Source: Pseudo-nitzschia pungens (taxonomy: Eukaryota; Bacillariophyta; Bacillariophyceae; Bacillariales; Bacillariaceae). From it: a DNA stretch of 64,000 bases. The DNA lies in contig CM074763.1 of assembly GCA_037355855.1 (NCBI GenBank), positions 3,100,001-3,164,000 on the forward strand. Reading direction: 5' to 3'. This document shows positions 1 to 10,804 of this stretch, in pieces (within the stretch, counting starts at the first letter, position 1; the number at the start of each line of letters is the position of its first letter). The notes beneath the pieces were generated by a model. The model searched no databases and was not told the origin of the DNA. It was given only the letters and a program-made list of their open reading frames with translations. A program made the translations under genes and the position numbers.

Positions 1-1
1 C

Positions 2-286
2 ATGCTGAAAAATATGGGTGGCATGGGCGGAGGAGCTGCCGGAGGGGCTAACCCATTCGGTGGCATGGGTGGCATGGGAGGCATGGGAGGCATGGGCGAT
101 GCCATGGGAAAGGCCCAAGAGCTGATGAAAAATCCCAAGGTTATGGAACTCATGATGAAAGCACAAGGGAATCCAAAAATCATGGCAGCAATGCAAGAAT
201 GTATGTCCAATCCAGCGGCCTTCGCAAAATACCAGAATGATCCCGAAGTGTCCGAATTGATCAAAGAGCTGCAAAAAGTGATGTAG
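2..286 (+). CDS. STI1/HIP-type co-chaperone, C-terminal fragment (5' end outside window)
   Basis: Only the last 94 residues are visible and the reading frame runs off the left edge. The visible part opens with a run of Gly-Gly-Met repeats (residues 5-33) and then has a helical Asn-Pro/Met-rich domain with the pattern [31 protein letters not shown]. That arrangement, a GGM-repeat linker followed by one STI1 (DP) domain at the very C-terminus, is the tail of Hsc70-interacting protein (HIP/ST13); the chloroplast import co-chaperone Tic40 ends similarly. In both families the domain helps hand client proteins between Hsp70 and partners. Without the TPR or membrane-anchor N-terminus I cannot tell a cytosolic HIP from a plastid Tic40. 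The stop is a normal TAG and no terminator-like signal is obvious after it. Confidence 0.8.
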   Translation: MLKNMGGMGGGAAGGANPFGGMGGMGGMGGMGDAMGKAQELMKNPKVMELMMKAQGNPKIMAAMQECMSNPAAFAKYQNDPEVSELIKELQKVM

Positions 287-2585
287 TCAACAATTCATAC
301 TTGTTGAAGCGACCTTATTAGATTTGCAACGATGCTAAATAATGCTAGGTAAACGTGACAGTCATTACACTTCTTCTCTTTCTCATTTGCGGAAAATTCA
401 ATCCTTACTTATCTGACACATTGAATATGAAAACATTTCGACCGCATCATTTCCCCAGACCTGCGATAACCAAAGATGATCTTTCGCCGAGGCTAAGAAT
501 TTCGCCAATACGCACCATCGGATTTATTTCCGGAATTCTTTCCCTCAAACTAAGTGATTGTTGCATTGCATGATCGACCACCAATGATTATTATTTGTGG
601 ATTGATGAAACGAAATAGGAAAGAGAGGAATACGGAAGGTGAAACAAAGACATTGATAACTCGTCAGAATCTTCTGAGATCATGGTCTCCAGAGCTCAAA
701 CAACACGAAACGCTCACGCAGACCAAACGGGACCAATGCTCTGACAAAGACTGAAAGGGATGATCATTTCAATCAGATGAAAGACGTCAATGCATCTTGC
801 TGGGCAGATTGGAAAAGTGCAGCAAAGATAAAAATGTAAGAGGAGTGATTTCATTTGAACTTGATGCCTTTGGATTCAGCCCTGCAGATCTATTGAGAGG
901 AGGGCAGAAAGAGAACCACCTCAAAAATAGAAGATAGAAAGAATATTACAGATTGCAGGTGACACATGCTGCAACATTACATGGGTATTGCATCTTCTCA
1001 TCAGCAAAGAGACAACAATACAATGCCAAACAGTGAGACTACTAGTTCAAGAGATACCAGTACTACTCTCTAAATGCTACTACTGCATACACTAAAATAG
1101 TACATCTACTTCCCTAGAGGAGGTACTGGTATGTACTATTACAAAGGTTCTGTCACATCAATGGTGAGAGGAGTGATGTTGTCCAATTTTTGTGCCTTTA
1201 TTTTTTATTTTTTTATCAAAAAATTTGATAAAAAGATCTAGAAGAGAGAGAGAGAGACTGTGAGTAATTACTACATACTACTAGTACTGTATCCTACAGC
1301 ATTGATGTGCATCGTACTGTTGATTATAGTACTGTGTATCATGCCTTGCACTGAATCAATACCACTCTAATGTGTACCGCACAGTGTTTCATACCAAGTG
1401 TTAGGCTATACTGTGTACCGTATCATGTACTATTGTGCAGTGAGCTATGAGCTCCTGGAAAATAGAACTTGAAGAAAAAATTTGTTGAGTTTACCCAGAG
1501 GAATGAAGTAATCTGAAACTTGTATTGATAACTAAGGTGATGCATATTGGTTAACGATCCTAGTAGATGAGGTGAAAGTATGATTTGTTTTTCCCTCCTG
1601 GTTTGCGTATCACATTGCATAACACATCTTGTTTTTGATCAGATTTGCGTATCATGAGTCTACATATGGGTTGGAATGGTTGGAATCGTCTGTGCATCCA
1701 CACCACAGATTTTGTACTGTATTTGGGTTTCAAGTGGCAATTCAAAGTAAGACTTACTGAACAGGGTTCACCCCTTGTACAGTACGTCTAGTAGTGACTA
1801 CTAGTACGTACGTACATACGCATCCTACATTTGCAACCAACATTTCAAAATATGCTACGGTACGAGTAATTACCGGTACGAGTAAGTTAATTACCGAACG
1901 AAATACTTCGTACGAAGAAACATTACCGGTAAATCTTACCATAATGTTGTACCGGTATGCATAATTAATCTTACTCGTACTAATAGTGCGCATGGAAAAT
2001 CACAGGTGATACACGTAAGACGCGAGAAGCTAGCAAGCCAGGATGAATTTCAAAATCGTTTTTTTGACATCGAGTCGTGTTTCGAAGGTCCAGAGATTAT
2101 CAGATTCGCACGTGCGCATCGCTAATTTTCCTTCGCGCCTCATCCAATGGCGCCTTTCATGCCGATGTTATCCCCGAACGTGATTCTCAAGAAGGTTGTA
2201 CTCGTGCTTTCGGATTTTAGTTAGCACATCGCACGACTGTACTTAGGTGAACGAATATTGATTTTTCAGAGCTATTTACATTGAATTCATTTTTGAGCGA
2301 CGACACCTTGCTATCTAACGTTAGGAAACCTCAACAGGGCTTATGACACGCGTCTCACTTGGAGTCTCGCAACGGATAGAATATTCACCCATACCAGCAA
2401 ATTTGAAAAAATCTGGTTCACCGTTGAAAGACGATCATATCGGCGTAGTTTGTAGTTTGTGCTCTATCCCATCATCACGATTACCACCTTTCAAGACGTC
2501 ACTGACAAATCCATCTCTTTCGTAAAAGCTTTCTACGACTTCATCTTCGACATCGAAAGACACCCGAACAATAAAGAAGAGTACA
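287..2585. other. Intergenic, low-complexity A/T-rich DNA, no supported gene
   Basis: I see no convincing coding sequence here. Short open frames lack domain-like composition. From about 1030 the DNA is rich in words such as TACTAGT, GTACTG and ACTACT. From about 1790 to 1990 it is dominated by ACCGGTA, CGTACG and TACGAGTAA, the vocabulary that recurs in most intergenic regions of the window. The last ~500 bases before the next gene are of ordinary composition and probably hold its promoter. Confidence 0.5.
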
Positions 2586-3356
2586 ATGAGATTAGCATCA
2601 GGTACTATCGCTTCCTTAGTTCTGACCATCGGAGCGCTCTTGTTCTTGGTCGCTGTGGATTATTCATCAAACACAGTTTTGAACAGCGGAAGGCGACCAC
2701 CGAAGAGTTCTTTCCTCCGTTCATCAACGCGCCGCAAATTGTACAACTATTCCCGCAACCGTAATAACAATAATTACAATAATGGCGGTGGGTACAATGG
2801 GAACTATGGCTACGCGGAGAATAATCAAAACAACGGATACCAGGGCGGCTATGGCGGCGACTATGGCAACTACCAAAACAGCGGTGGTTACAACAATCAA
2901 AACTCATACAACCAAGACTACGACAACAGCAACTACATTTGGGCAAACGACGACGCTGCTGCCACCTACGGAAACTACAACGACGATAATAGTTACTACA
3001 ACTCGAACAAGGCTTACCAGGCCAATGCTTACAATGGTCGGGATCAATCATGGGGTGGACAGTCCGTACAAATGTACACCGACGACGAAGAACCTGAGAT
3101 CCAAGAAGAAGGATACGTTGACGACGACCGATGGGCCAAATTCTCCGAATTTGGTGGCCTTTCGGCTTCCGAATCATTTGCGGTGGCAGCCCTGGCGGTC
3201 TTTGCATCTATGACCGTTCTGTTCCTGGCTCTACTGGCCTGTGGATTCAACATTGTTGACCTCTGTCAACTGTACTGCTGCTGCGGACTATTTTCGCACA
3301 AGGACGAGACTGGTGATGCCATCGAAGACACTTTTGTTAAGCTTGGCGATTATTGA
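2586..3356 (+). CDS. Asn/Tyr/Gly-rich two-pass membrane or secreted-anchored protein, diatom type
   Basis: A 256-residue protein starting at ATG 2586. Residues ~7-25 are a hydrophobic signal peptide or signal anchor (SLVLTIGALLFLVAV). Residues ~55-150 are extremely rich in Asn, Tyr and Gly with few hydrophobic residues. Then comes an acidic stretch (DDEEPEIQEE), and residues ~197-222 form a clear transmembrane helix (AVAALAVFASMTVLFLALLA), followed by a short Cys-rich segment (LYCCCG) and a cytosolic-looking tail. I infer that the N/Y/G-rich part lies in the lumen or outside the cell, anchored at the C-terminus. Such Tyr/Asn-rich regions resemble low-complexity, possibly self-associating or glycosylated surface proteins, but I recognise no named family and assign no function. 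The Cys cluster after the helix could be palmitoylated (inference). No intron is needed. Confidence 0.75.
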   Translation: MRLASGTIASLVLTIGALLFLVAVDYSSNTVLNSGRRPPKSSFLRSSTRRKLYNYSRNRNNNNYNNGGGYNGNYGYAENNQNNGYQGGYGGDYGNYQNSGGYNNQNSYNQDYDNSNYIWANDDAAATYGNYNDDNSYYNSNKAYQANAYNGRDQSWGGQSVQMYTDDEEPEIQEEGYVDDDRWAKFSEFGGLSASESFAVAALAVFASMTVLFLALLACGFNIVDLCQLYCCCGLFSHKDETGDAIEDTFVKLGDY

Positions 3357-3499
3357 AGAGCGCGATGGACCTCAGCAATCCATGCACCGTCCGTCCAATT
3401 GTGATACCGGCGTTCAAGCACCAGTGAAAACGATTCGTCGGGGTGATCACAGAGAGGCAACATGACGGGGATCAAGCAATGAAGGAAGCAACTGTTACA

Positions 3500-4110
3500 A
3501 GTGTTGAGGATTGTTGCCATCCTCGTTCCCCATTTTAATAAAGATAGATGTTTAGTAGGTTTTACTTTTGCAAGAAATTCCCATTTCAGCGCAGATTTGT
3601 TGCTTATCGCACAGCATCTCAATGGATCACTCGTTTTCTTTCTAGCTACCTGAATTAATTTGAAACTTGAAAATGGCATGGAATAGGTCTCCGTGTGCTT
3701 AGGTTTTGATGAGTGAGAGTCTGTTTGGAATGCTGCAAATCCTTGAATCTGCCAATCCCGATGGACACCGGGATACATAGCTACTACCGAATAGTCTTCC
3801 TTCCGGGAACTGTAAGGCAATAGACCAAAAACTCGATCACCAGCTTGCCAACCTTCCTGCGGTCGTTTAGCGAGGAAGTGAGGTTCCTTTTCTACGAGCA
3901 TCCCATGCACATTCTTCTCCTTTTTCCGATTCCACCGCGATTGAATCTCGTCATTTCAACCAAGATCAACCGAAGCAGATTAAACAATCATTATACCCGA
4001 TTCAGAATAGCAATATTTGAAGAATATTGTTGTTCAGCGGATGGAAGAGGCTCGGGTGATCACAAGCCAGCGTTACAAGATCTTCCGTCATGGTATTGCT
4101 TCTTGTACTC
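3500..4110 (-). CDS. Possible small gene or gene remnant with a GDRVFGLLPY segment
   Basis: On the minus strand from about 3950 down to 3700 there is an open frame with protein-like composition: a basic RKKEKN stretch, then EGWQAGDRVFGLLPYSS and DYSVVAMYPGVHRDW. The W-x-x-GD-R-V pattern recalls small beta-barrel (Tudor-like) or GroES-like folds, but the match is too short to call. The stretch has no ATG of its own in frame until the internal GM and is preceded by a stop, so an upstream exon (an ATG lies near 4109) would be required; I could not find a clean splice junction. It lies tail-to-tail with the N/Y/G-rich gene. It may be a real two-exon gene, a 3' fragment or a pseudogene. Confidence 0.22.
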
Positions 4111-4126
4111 ATCTGATGTTTACTAG

Positions 4127-5082
4127 TTGGTGAGATTTTAAAGCATGTTGCACATCAAAAAACTAGGTCCGAACTCACCTTAACACCATCTACTATTCCA
4201 TTGTTCGGCTGCTCAGAACTCCCCAATAAGATAGAGAGTCAACTTTCAGAGCCCAACCAATCAGTGGTGCAATTGGAGGAATTATGAATGATGGACTTTG
4301 CCCTCACCAAGAATGCTAGTAGTAAAAAAAAGACAGTTTTTGCGTCCATTTGTATGGTTTCTATTTCTGTTTCTGTTACATGTTTTTTTTTTTCACCATG
4401 TGAGACCTCTAACCAGGCAGTCATTGGGCTACTCCCATAGACTAGTAGTACCAATCCATACTAGTACTTCTTCTTGTTCTTGTGCACCCAAAGAGACATC
4501 TTGCTGTAGTACTATGCCAAATAGACTTTTATCTCACAATGGTGATACAATCCCCAAACATCATAAAGAAATGGATTCCTTAGATTGAATCAAAAGTGCA
4601 CATAACCAATAGTAGGTACAAAGACCTTTGCATCCAAATGTCTTCCCATCATGGAGAACCACTCTCGAGTGGACCACTGGCTCTGCTAAACTAAATTTGC
4701 TGTACACATTCTACGTACGGTACCGGTACTAAAGCTACACGGACAAACGCACCGTGGAAAGCGACCAATCACGAGCTTCTCGGGACTCATTTGTGGAGGC
4801 AGGAAGAAACAACAAAGCGACCACGCGATAACCTTACCGGTACCGTATGGAATGCACAATAATTGCCTTGTTGCATTCTTTTCCTTTCTCACATTCTTCA
4901 ACGTCAACACATCAACACACCAACTCCCAAACTCCTCCATCCTCCCGCTGGAGTTACCTTCTCTATCTCTGCAGCAGACCGATTCCCCTCTCTTTCGGCC
5001 CAAGCATCCGACGAAGCAGCACCAAACGAGACGAGACGAGACGAATCAATCGTTCACTCAACATCAAAATACCTCACTCACC
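4127..5082. other. Intergenic, no supported gene
   Basis: No coding sequence is convincing. There is a T-rich tract near 4380, ACTAGTAC words near 4310-4470, and GTACCGGTAC near 4720 and 4835. The CT- and CA-rich 200 bases before 5083 look like the promoter and 5' leader of the next gene. Confidence 0.45.
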
Positions 5083-6022
5083 ATGGCGCGACCAAGAATC
5101 ACAATCGGCATCCAACCCCAAACTGCCTGGTATGCTTTGATACTGGGAAGCGTGACGGCCTTTGGTAAGCGCAAGGGCGTGCCCTGCACGTCGTTCAGCA
5201 AGAAGCAGCAGGGGATACGATTGCGCAATGCAATGCAATTCATTCACTGTTCCGCAAAGCTACGCACAGTACGAAAACTCACGATTGTTTCTCACATGGA
5301 ATCTTGGATTGGTTGTTTCTTCTGTTTGCTTTGCGACAAATGGATGGATGTGGACGAATGAATGAATGGACGAATCGATTCACTCCACGATGCAACACAA
5401 ATTGATTACAATCCACACGGCACATCCAATCCAATCCAATCCAATCCAATCCAATCCCTGCGATCCCTTCGCTCCGTCCCGTTCAGGTATTTACACGGAA
5501 AAGTATCGGCGGGACGAGGAAGACCTGGACGGTCAGCTCCAAAAGATGTACCTGCGGGACGCCCAGGATGTCCAGTCGAAACTCCCGCAAATGGCGGCGG
5601 CGATCCGGGGACACACTTCCGATATCGACGGGCAGATGGACCGAATGGTCTGGGGAGGAAAGGGCCGGCTGTCGAGCGCCGGAGGCGGCGGTGAGGGCGG
5701 AGGAACCCTTCGGACGGATGGAGACGACGATGGCAATAGCGATGCCAACGTTGACGCAACCACCGTCGCGACGGAAGAAATCACCGCAGGGGATGATTCG
5801 GACGAGGACCAACCACGCCGAAGACGACGCCGACGGAAGCGGAAGAAACGAAACAAAACGAAACAGGCCGGTGCCGGTGCCGATGCCGATGCCGATGCCG
5901 AAGCGGCCGCACAGGAACGGCGGAAACTGGTCTTGCAGTCCTCCGTGGCAGGGGTGGCGATCGGTGCGGTAGCGGTGGCCGCCGTTTCCGCTTTTTGTGG
6001 CGGCGGTGCCGGGAAAAAGTGA
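5083..6022 (+). CDS. Two-exon unknown protein with a membrane segment at each end
   Basis: I join 5083-5164 and 5487-6022 across a GT-AG intron (GTAAGC donor, TTCAG acceptor), giving 205 residues. Exon 1 supplies MARPRITIGIQ and a hydrophobic stretch (WYALILGSVTAFG) that continues into exon 2 with IYTEKYRRDEEDLDGQL. A helical, charged region follows (residues ~29-75), then Gly-rich and acidic low-complexity sequence, a strongly basic block (RRRRRRRKRKKRNK), Ala-Asp repeats, and a final Ala/Val/Gly-rich hydrophobic segment (VAGVAIGAVAVAAVSAF) near the C-terminus. Both ends could span a membrane. The reading frame is preserved only by the proposed splice, which supports it. I recognise no family. 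The intron carries a pentanucleotide repeat. The ATG sits in a CACCATGG context, favourable for initiation. Confidence 0.7.
5424..5457 (+). repeat. (ATCCA)n microsatellite inside an intron
   Basis: About seven perfect copies of a pentanucleotide lie in the intron of the two-exon membrane gene, 30 bases before the 3' splice site. It probably varies in length between strains. Confidence 0.9.
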
Positions 6023-6653
6023 GCGAGCGAGCGAGTGAGTGATGTGTATAATAATGTAATTTTATATATATATCTAGATCAATATTCGCGCTCTTGGTGG
6101 ATGGGTTCCGCGGATGGGACGGGTCATGGTCGTGTTCCTCCGTGCCCACCTTGCCGGAGTAGAGGTCGTGCGCACCAATTGCGCCGTAACGTGGATAAAT
6201 AATGCGGAAATGCGGCGATCGCGATATTTGAGGTTCTACGGATGTACCGGTATGGCTGCGAGTTGATGTTGCATCCGACAGAAAAATTAGAGACGTCTGT
6301 TGTATCATAAAACAAATATTATTGATACAAATATTAATATAATTGTATTGATAGTATATACGTACTTCATACCACACCGCTGCCATTCAGAACACGGGCG
6401 CTGCGATCACCACAAGGAGGAAGGGGGTTTGATCACCCAAAATGCCACGGCATTGTCTCACTCATCGTGTAGTTACAGACCAAGTTGTCGCGATCGTGGG
6501 TCTTGTCGTGTGGTACATTGTGGCTCCTTGGCTGGGGACCGCACTCAGTTGTTGCTGTGGTTGTTGGCAATCCAAAAGTGATCAAAAGATGGTGGACAGT
6601 ACATAGTGCAAAGATCGTCCCGCCCCGCCCCGCCTCGCCCCGCCCCGTTGAGT
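6023..6653. other. Convergent intergenic region with GC-rich pentamer repeat
   Basis: Space between two converging genes. It opens with GAGCGAGC repeats and an AT-rich TATATATA tract near 6065. At 6618-6647, just beyond the stop of the macro-domain gene, is a (CCCGC)n pentamer run of about six copies. No gene is supported. Confidence 0.5.
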
Positions 6654-7142
6654 TCAGTCCGTCCCCGGGGAATACTCTACCAACGTGTGGTCCTCCCCCT
6701 CCAGCTCTTCATCGATGATTTGTGCGATGATCTTCCAGTCGCCTCCCGCCAGTCCGGCGCCGATCCTGGGATAGCCGATCCGCATCCTTTTCCCGCCGAA
6801 CCGGACCTTGACCAGCCTCATGACCGATCGCAGGGCCTCGTAGTCCACGAGCGTTGTCTCTCCCGCGGTGCCGCGACCTCTCCAGTGGTACTGGGTGTAT
6901 CCGTTGACCACGGTGATTTCGTGGCGGTTGCCCCGCTCCACGGTGGCCTGCGAGATGCTCCCCATCTTGGAGCGGTCCCATTTCGGTGTGTTGCCGTCGG
7001 CGCGGTAGGCCTCCGGGAACTCCTTCCGGATGGCCAGGGCGATGCCGGCGCCCATGGCGTTGCCGCAATTGCACCCGTGGACGATGACGTCGAAACTTCC
7101 AGCTAGGGCGAGCTTGAGGAGATCGCCGCGGACGACTTTCAT
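6654..7142 (-). CDS. Macro-domain protein, ADP-ribose-1''-phosphate phosphatase-like (Poa1p type)
   Basis: A single-exon 162-residue protein that is essentially one macro domain. Family landmarks run in order: GDLLKLA at the N-terminus, then HGCNCGNAMGAGIALAIR with the Asn and Gly-Ala-Gly that line the ADP-ribose pocket (about residues 24-40), FPEAY, VVNGYTQYHW, DYEALR, and the second phosphate-binding loop PRIGAGLAGGDW (about residues 124-136). That pattern matches the small stand-alone macro domains of the yeast Poa1p type, which dephosphorylate ADP-ribose-1''-phosphate left by tRNA splicing or remove ADP-ribose from proteins. No targeting peptide is visible, so a cytosolic or nuclear location is likely. 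The start ATG at 7142 gives the usual family length. The choice between phosphatase and deADP-ribosylase cannot be made from sequence. Confidence 0.9.
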   Translation of the reverse strand: MKVVRGDLLKLALAGSFDVIVHGCNCGNAMGAGIALAIRKEFPEAYRADGNTPKWDRSKMGSISQATVERGNRHEITVVNGYTQYHWRGRGTAGETTLVDYEALRSVMRLVKVRFGGKRMRIGYPRIGAGLAGGDWKIIAQIIDEELEGEDHTLVEYSPGTD

Positions 7143-8474
7143 GATCTCTGCTCTCGGCGTTGTTTTTGTAGTACGTAGTTCGGTACGTAGTACAAGTGTA
7201 CTGTATGGTGTGGTGTTGTTTCGCGATCGAGAAGAATCAATGGTGGAGCCGACCGGGAAATGGTACGTAGTCCGACGATATGCAGCGTATGCAAGTAGGC
7301 GGAAAGCAGGTAGGTGTCAAAGCGAAAGAGGCGAAGTAGTACAAGTGTTGTCCACGGATACCTAGCTCGGTTGGACGAGAAGCAGATTGCGTTGGTAACT
7401 GTGTCAGCTGACATGTACAATTCTTCGTACGGTAAATCTTATTTCTTGGTCTTGGTCTTGAGTCTTGATTGTTGCTACCATACGTGCGGTAAGATCTTAC
7501 CGATACATCAGATTGCTGATCGCTGCAGTTTGCGATCGAAGACCGAGAAGCAAGAAGCAGCCCTTCCCCCAACCGTGGGTCATATGACCCATGGCTCCAA
7601 CCGTCTCAAAATCGTTTCGCAGCATTTCGTTCGGGTCCATAGGTACCAGTATTATCGTCTCTATGTATGTAATATATCAGGCACTCGTATCTCCTATCCC
7701 CCCTGCTCTGCGCTCCGGGTTCCAAAAAATCAAAAAAGTATCAGTTTGACGGTAAATACGGTTATTCTTGGAACTGAATTTGCCATAGTCGCGTGGCGAT
7801 CGCGTGCAATGCATGCGCCTGTGAGCACTGTTTGCGCACCAAACTGCATCGCACACCTGTAATTTGTAATTTTGGATCCAAGCGTCTCGTCTGGTCGGCT
7901 ATGCAGGCTGCGAAATAATGAGTCGATGGGTCATCGACGACAGTGGCAGACATCTCAACGGGCCGTGGATCGATCCTTTGGCAGTAAGATTAACTTAACC
8001 TCACGAAGCAAAAAAATATAAAATTATCCATTTGCATTCGGAATGGACTAATACTAGCTTCACTCGCTGTACTTGTACCCCACGGAGCGATCAATTGTGC
8101 CAGCTAATACGACACACCGAATAGTTAGTTAGTGAGTCAGTTCTAGAGGATTGAACTCTACCGTACCCCCCTTGCAACTCCACAAATTGGCAAGCAAAGA
8201 GAAGGATCCTCCTCGAACCCGCGATTATCGGAAACAGAGACGCAACAGTAGATCCCTGCTACGACTCGAAAACTGTTGATCAGCCAATATTTGACAGAGA
8301 TTTTTCAATCTTGTGAAATTCATCTCCCGTTTGGCTTCGCCAGAGCAGAGCAGAGCAGCGCAGAGCAAAGAACAGAACACATCCTAAGTCCGATAGGTTT
8401 CCATCGGTTGCGACGGTCTAGTTTCCAATCGCATTAATTCGTTCGAAACAGAATCAGATTCATTCCATCCCAAG
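7143..8474. other. Intergenic between divergent genes, no supported gene
   Basis: The region separates two divergently read genes, so it should hold both promoters. Near 7165-7200 it has GTACGTAGT words. A 182-codon open frame at 7314-7862 has no domain-like composition and I do not accept it. Close to the downstream gene is an AGAGC-type repeat (8343-8366). Confidence 0.5.
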
Positions 8475-9659
8475 ATGTCGGATGTCTTCAGCCCCTATCA
8501 GATCGACTACGGTGTCAAAAACACCTCCAAGACCTTTGGGTTTTCCAAAAAGAGAATCACCTTCAAGTTCGGCATCGCCAATCCCCCCGCTGTAGCCAAC
8601 GGAGAGACTGGTGCGAACTGTCGCGGGAGCGAGCACGAGGTCATTTTCACCTGGTCCCTCAACAGTGGAAAGCGCCAGATCCTCCTGGACGGGAAGGACG
8701 TCCACTACTCCGAAACGGGACAAAACGGATGGACGGCCGACCAGGTCTTTCAGCACTCTTTCCAGTTTCGCGTGGCCGGACTCTCCGGTCCGCTCCGGGC
8801 CCATCTCATCACCCAGCCGGCCAACAAGGACGTTCCCCACATCAAACCCTTCGACCTGCGCATCAACGGGATCTCCTACTTTTCGTTTCCCAAAATCTTT
8901 GAGCTCGGGGGACCGCAGATGATTGTCCGTCCCGTCAAGGGCCAGGGGAGAAAGGGTGGTGGCTACGGCGGAAGCGGCGGCCGCTACGGAAGCAGCAGCC
9001 GAAACCACCACGAGGAGGACGCCCATCTCTCCCCCGCGGAGCGTGAGGCCATTGCCGCGGCCAAGCTTGCCAGCATGCAGGATCTCCACCGATCCAACTA
9101 TGCTGCTCCTTCTCACGCTCCGGCACCGCCCGTCGAGGACCTGCTCAGTTTCGATGCCCCCCCGGCCCCGGCTCCGGCTGGTGGTGGTGGCGCCTATGGA
9201 CAGCAACAGCAATACAGCAATTACTCGCTCGGATCGTCCTCGATAGCTAGCCAGTCATCCTATCCCCCACCGCAGCAGCAATCGTACGCTCCACAGGGAG
9301 CCTACGGGCAGCCACCGCAGGGCGGAGGATCCTTTTACGGACAGCCGCCACAGGCCCCACCGCCGCCGCAGCAGCAGCAGCAGGGAGGAGTATCCTTTTA
9401 CGGACAGCAGCCTCCCCCTGCGCTGGCTCCGAACAACGCACCGGCCACTCCTTCCTTTGATCCCCACCAGGTATCGTCGATGCCGATGGCAAGCCCCAGC
9501 AACCAGAGCCTATCGAGTTACCAGAGCTACGGATCGGCCCCGTCCTTCGCGCAGCCTCCGTCGCAACAACGACCGCCGCCGATGCCTCCTCCGCCGCAAC
9601 AGCAGCAGTATCCGCCACAGGGAGCCTATTACAACCAACAGCAGCAGCCCCAGTGGTGA
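8475..9659 (+). CDS. FAIM-like beta-domain protein with Pro/Gln-rich C-terminal tail
   Basis: A single-exon protein of 394 residues. Residues ~1-155 form a folded, beta-rich region; the stretch EVIFTWSLNSGKRQILLDGKDVHYSE is split here as FTWSLNSGKRQ and LLDGKDVHYSE, and the pattern continues with FQFRV, FDLRINGISYFSFP and KIFELGG. The SGKR...DG...F.L.ING order resembles the beta-sandwich of FAIM1 (Fas apoptosis inhibitory molecule), an inference from pattern alone. A Gly/Arg/Ser linker follows (GGGYGGSGGRYG), then a short helix (SPAEREAIAAAKLASMQDL), a VEDLLSFDAPP segment reminiscent of clathrin/adaptor-binding peptides, and from ~230 to the end a Pro/Gln/Tyr-rich tail with repeated SFYGQ-PP units. 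The tail suggests multivalent binding or condensate behaviour. No targeting peptide is seen. Confidence 0.8.
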   Translation: MSDVFSPYQIDYGVKNTSKTFGFSKKRITFKFGIANPPAVANGETGANCRGSEHEVIFTWSLNSGKRQILLDGKDVHYSETGQNGWTADQVFQHSFQFRVAGLSGPLRAHLITQPANKDVPHIKPFDLRINGISYFSFPKIFELGGPQMIVRPVKGQGRKGGGYGGSGGRYGSSSRNHHEEDAHLSPAEREAIAAAKLASMQDLHRSNYAAPSHAPAPPVEDLLSFDAPPAPAPAGGGGAYGQQQQYSNYSLGSSSIASQSSYPPPQQQSYAPQGAYGQPPQGGGSFYGQPPQAPPPPQQQQQGGVSFYGQQPPPALAPNNAPATPSFDPHQVSSMPMASPSNQSLSSYQSYGSAPSFAQPPSQQRPPPMPPPPQQQQYPPQGAYYNQQQQPQW

Positions 9660-10804
9660 GGAAGGACGACGGTTTGCGATCGATTCATTCATTCCGGAAC
9701 ACGAACGAGCATTGCTATTGGAAACTAATTAACTAAAATTCACTTACTTACTAACTAATAACAAACCAACGAACTGATGAACAACGATGAAAAAGAGCGA
9801 GAAACGACACGTATCGGAAGAGACCGAGACAGAGAGCGAGAGATAGATAGTGACAAGAGAAAAGAAATGAAATGAACCAATCATCAACCTTGGAAGTGCG
9901 CCTTAGTGCAACGAGTTTTTGCAACGCAAGGGGCGGAGGAATGCCGAGTGCATGAAAGCCAATGATGCCGTGCGATGGCATGGGATGGATTGTCTTGTCT
10001 TGCAATGGTCGTTCTTTTTCTCGTTCTGGTTTGGTCCTGTGGATGTGCATTACGTGTAGTGTCTCGTTCCGGTCTCGGGCGGGGAACCAATGGGTTTTTC
10101 CAGTTGCTTCGTGTATTGGGTGATTGACCCCAAAACCATAAATTCATAGTACCGTAATTACTGTATAACGTATAAGAAAGATTTGACGTAAAGCTATACT
10201 TTAACATTATATTTCACGTCCGGAGCAATAGTCAATATTAATATTATATTAATAATACTGCCAACAGAGAATGTTGTAAGTAGGACGATGACAAATTCAT
10301 TTTGATTCGATTGGACGAGATCCGACGCAGCTCGACTCGATTCGATCCATCCCAACCCAATTCAAATCGGTTTCTGTTGACGAGCCAGCGGGCGGTTGGA
10401 TTGGATCCGACCTCCCGCAGTACGAATGCTCTGCTCAATCAAACATACTACCAACAGGGTTCGTTCTGTGGCCTGACCAACCACAGAGAAAGGACTATCC
10501 TGGCTCGGTCAGTCAGCGTTCACCAAGACCCAGCCAACAACCGACGGATGAATCGAAAACACATCATGTAGAGTCTCACCGATGTGTGTTCGACGAGGTT
10601 GGGAACCAAAACCACGCAATAGTTTTCGTGCAAAAAAAATACGCTGGGTGGTCGTGGATACGGTTTCAACCACTGCGTACTGTTCCACAACGCCATTGTT
10701 CTATTGTATAGTGGATTGCCGTTCGTTGGGATCATAGCGACTTCACACTCATTGAATCGACAAAAATTCACTCGTTGAGAATTATTGAAAAAGTAATGTT
10801 ATTG
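9660..10804. other. Convergent intergenic region, no supported gene
   Basis: Between converging 3' ends. It contains ACTTACTTACTAACTAA just after the upstream stop, A/T-rich DNA near 10190-10260, and pyrimidine/ATTCGAT repeats near 10300-10350. I see no coding region. Confidence 0.45.

Noticed and set aside
7314..7862. 182-codon plus-strand open frame
   Set aside because: No domain pattern, skewed composition, lies in a promoter-like gap between divergent genes.
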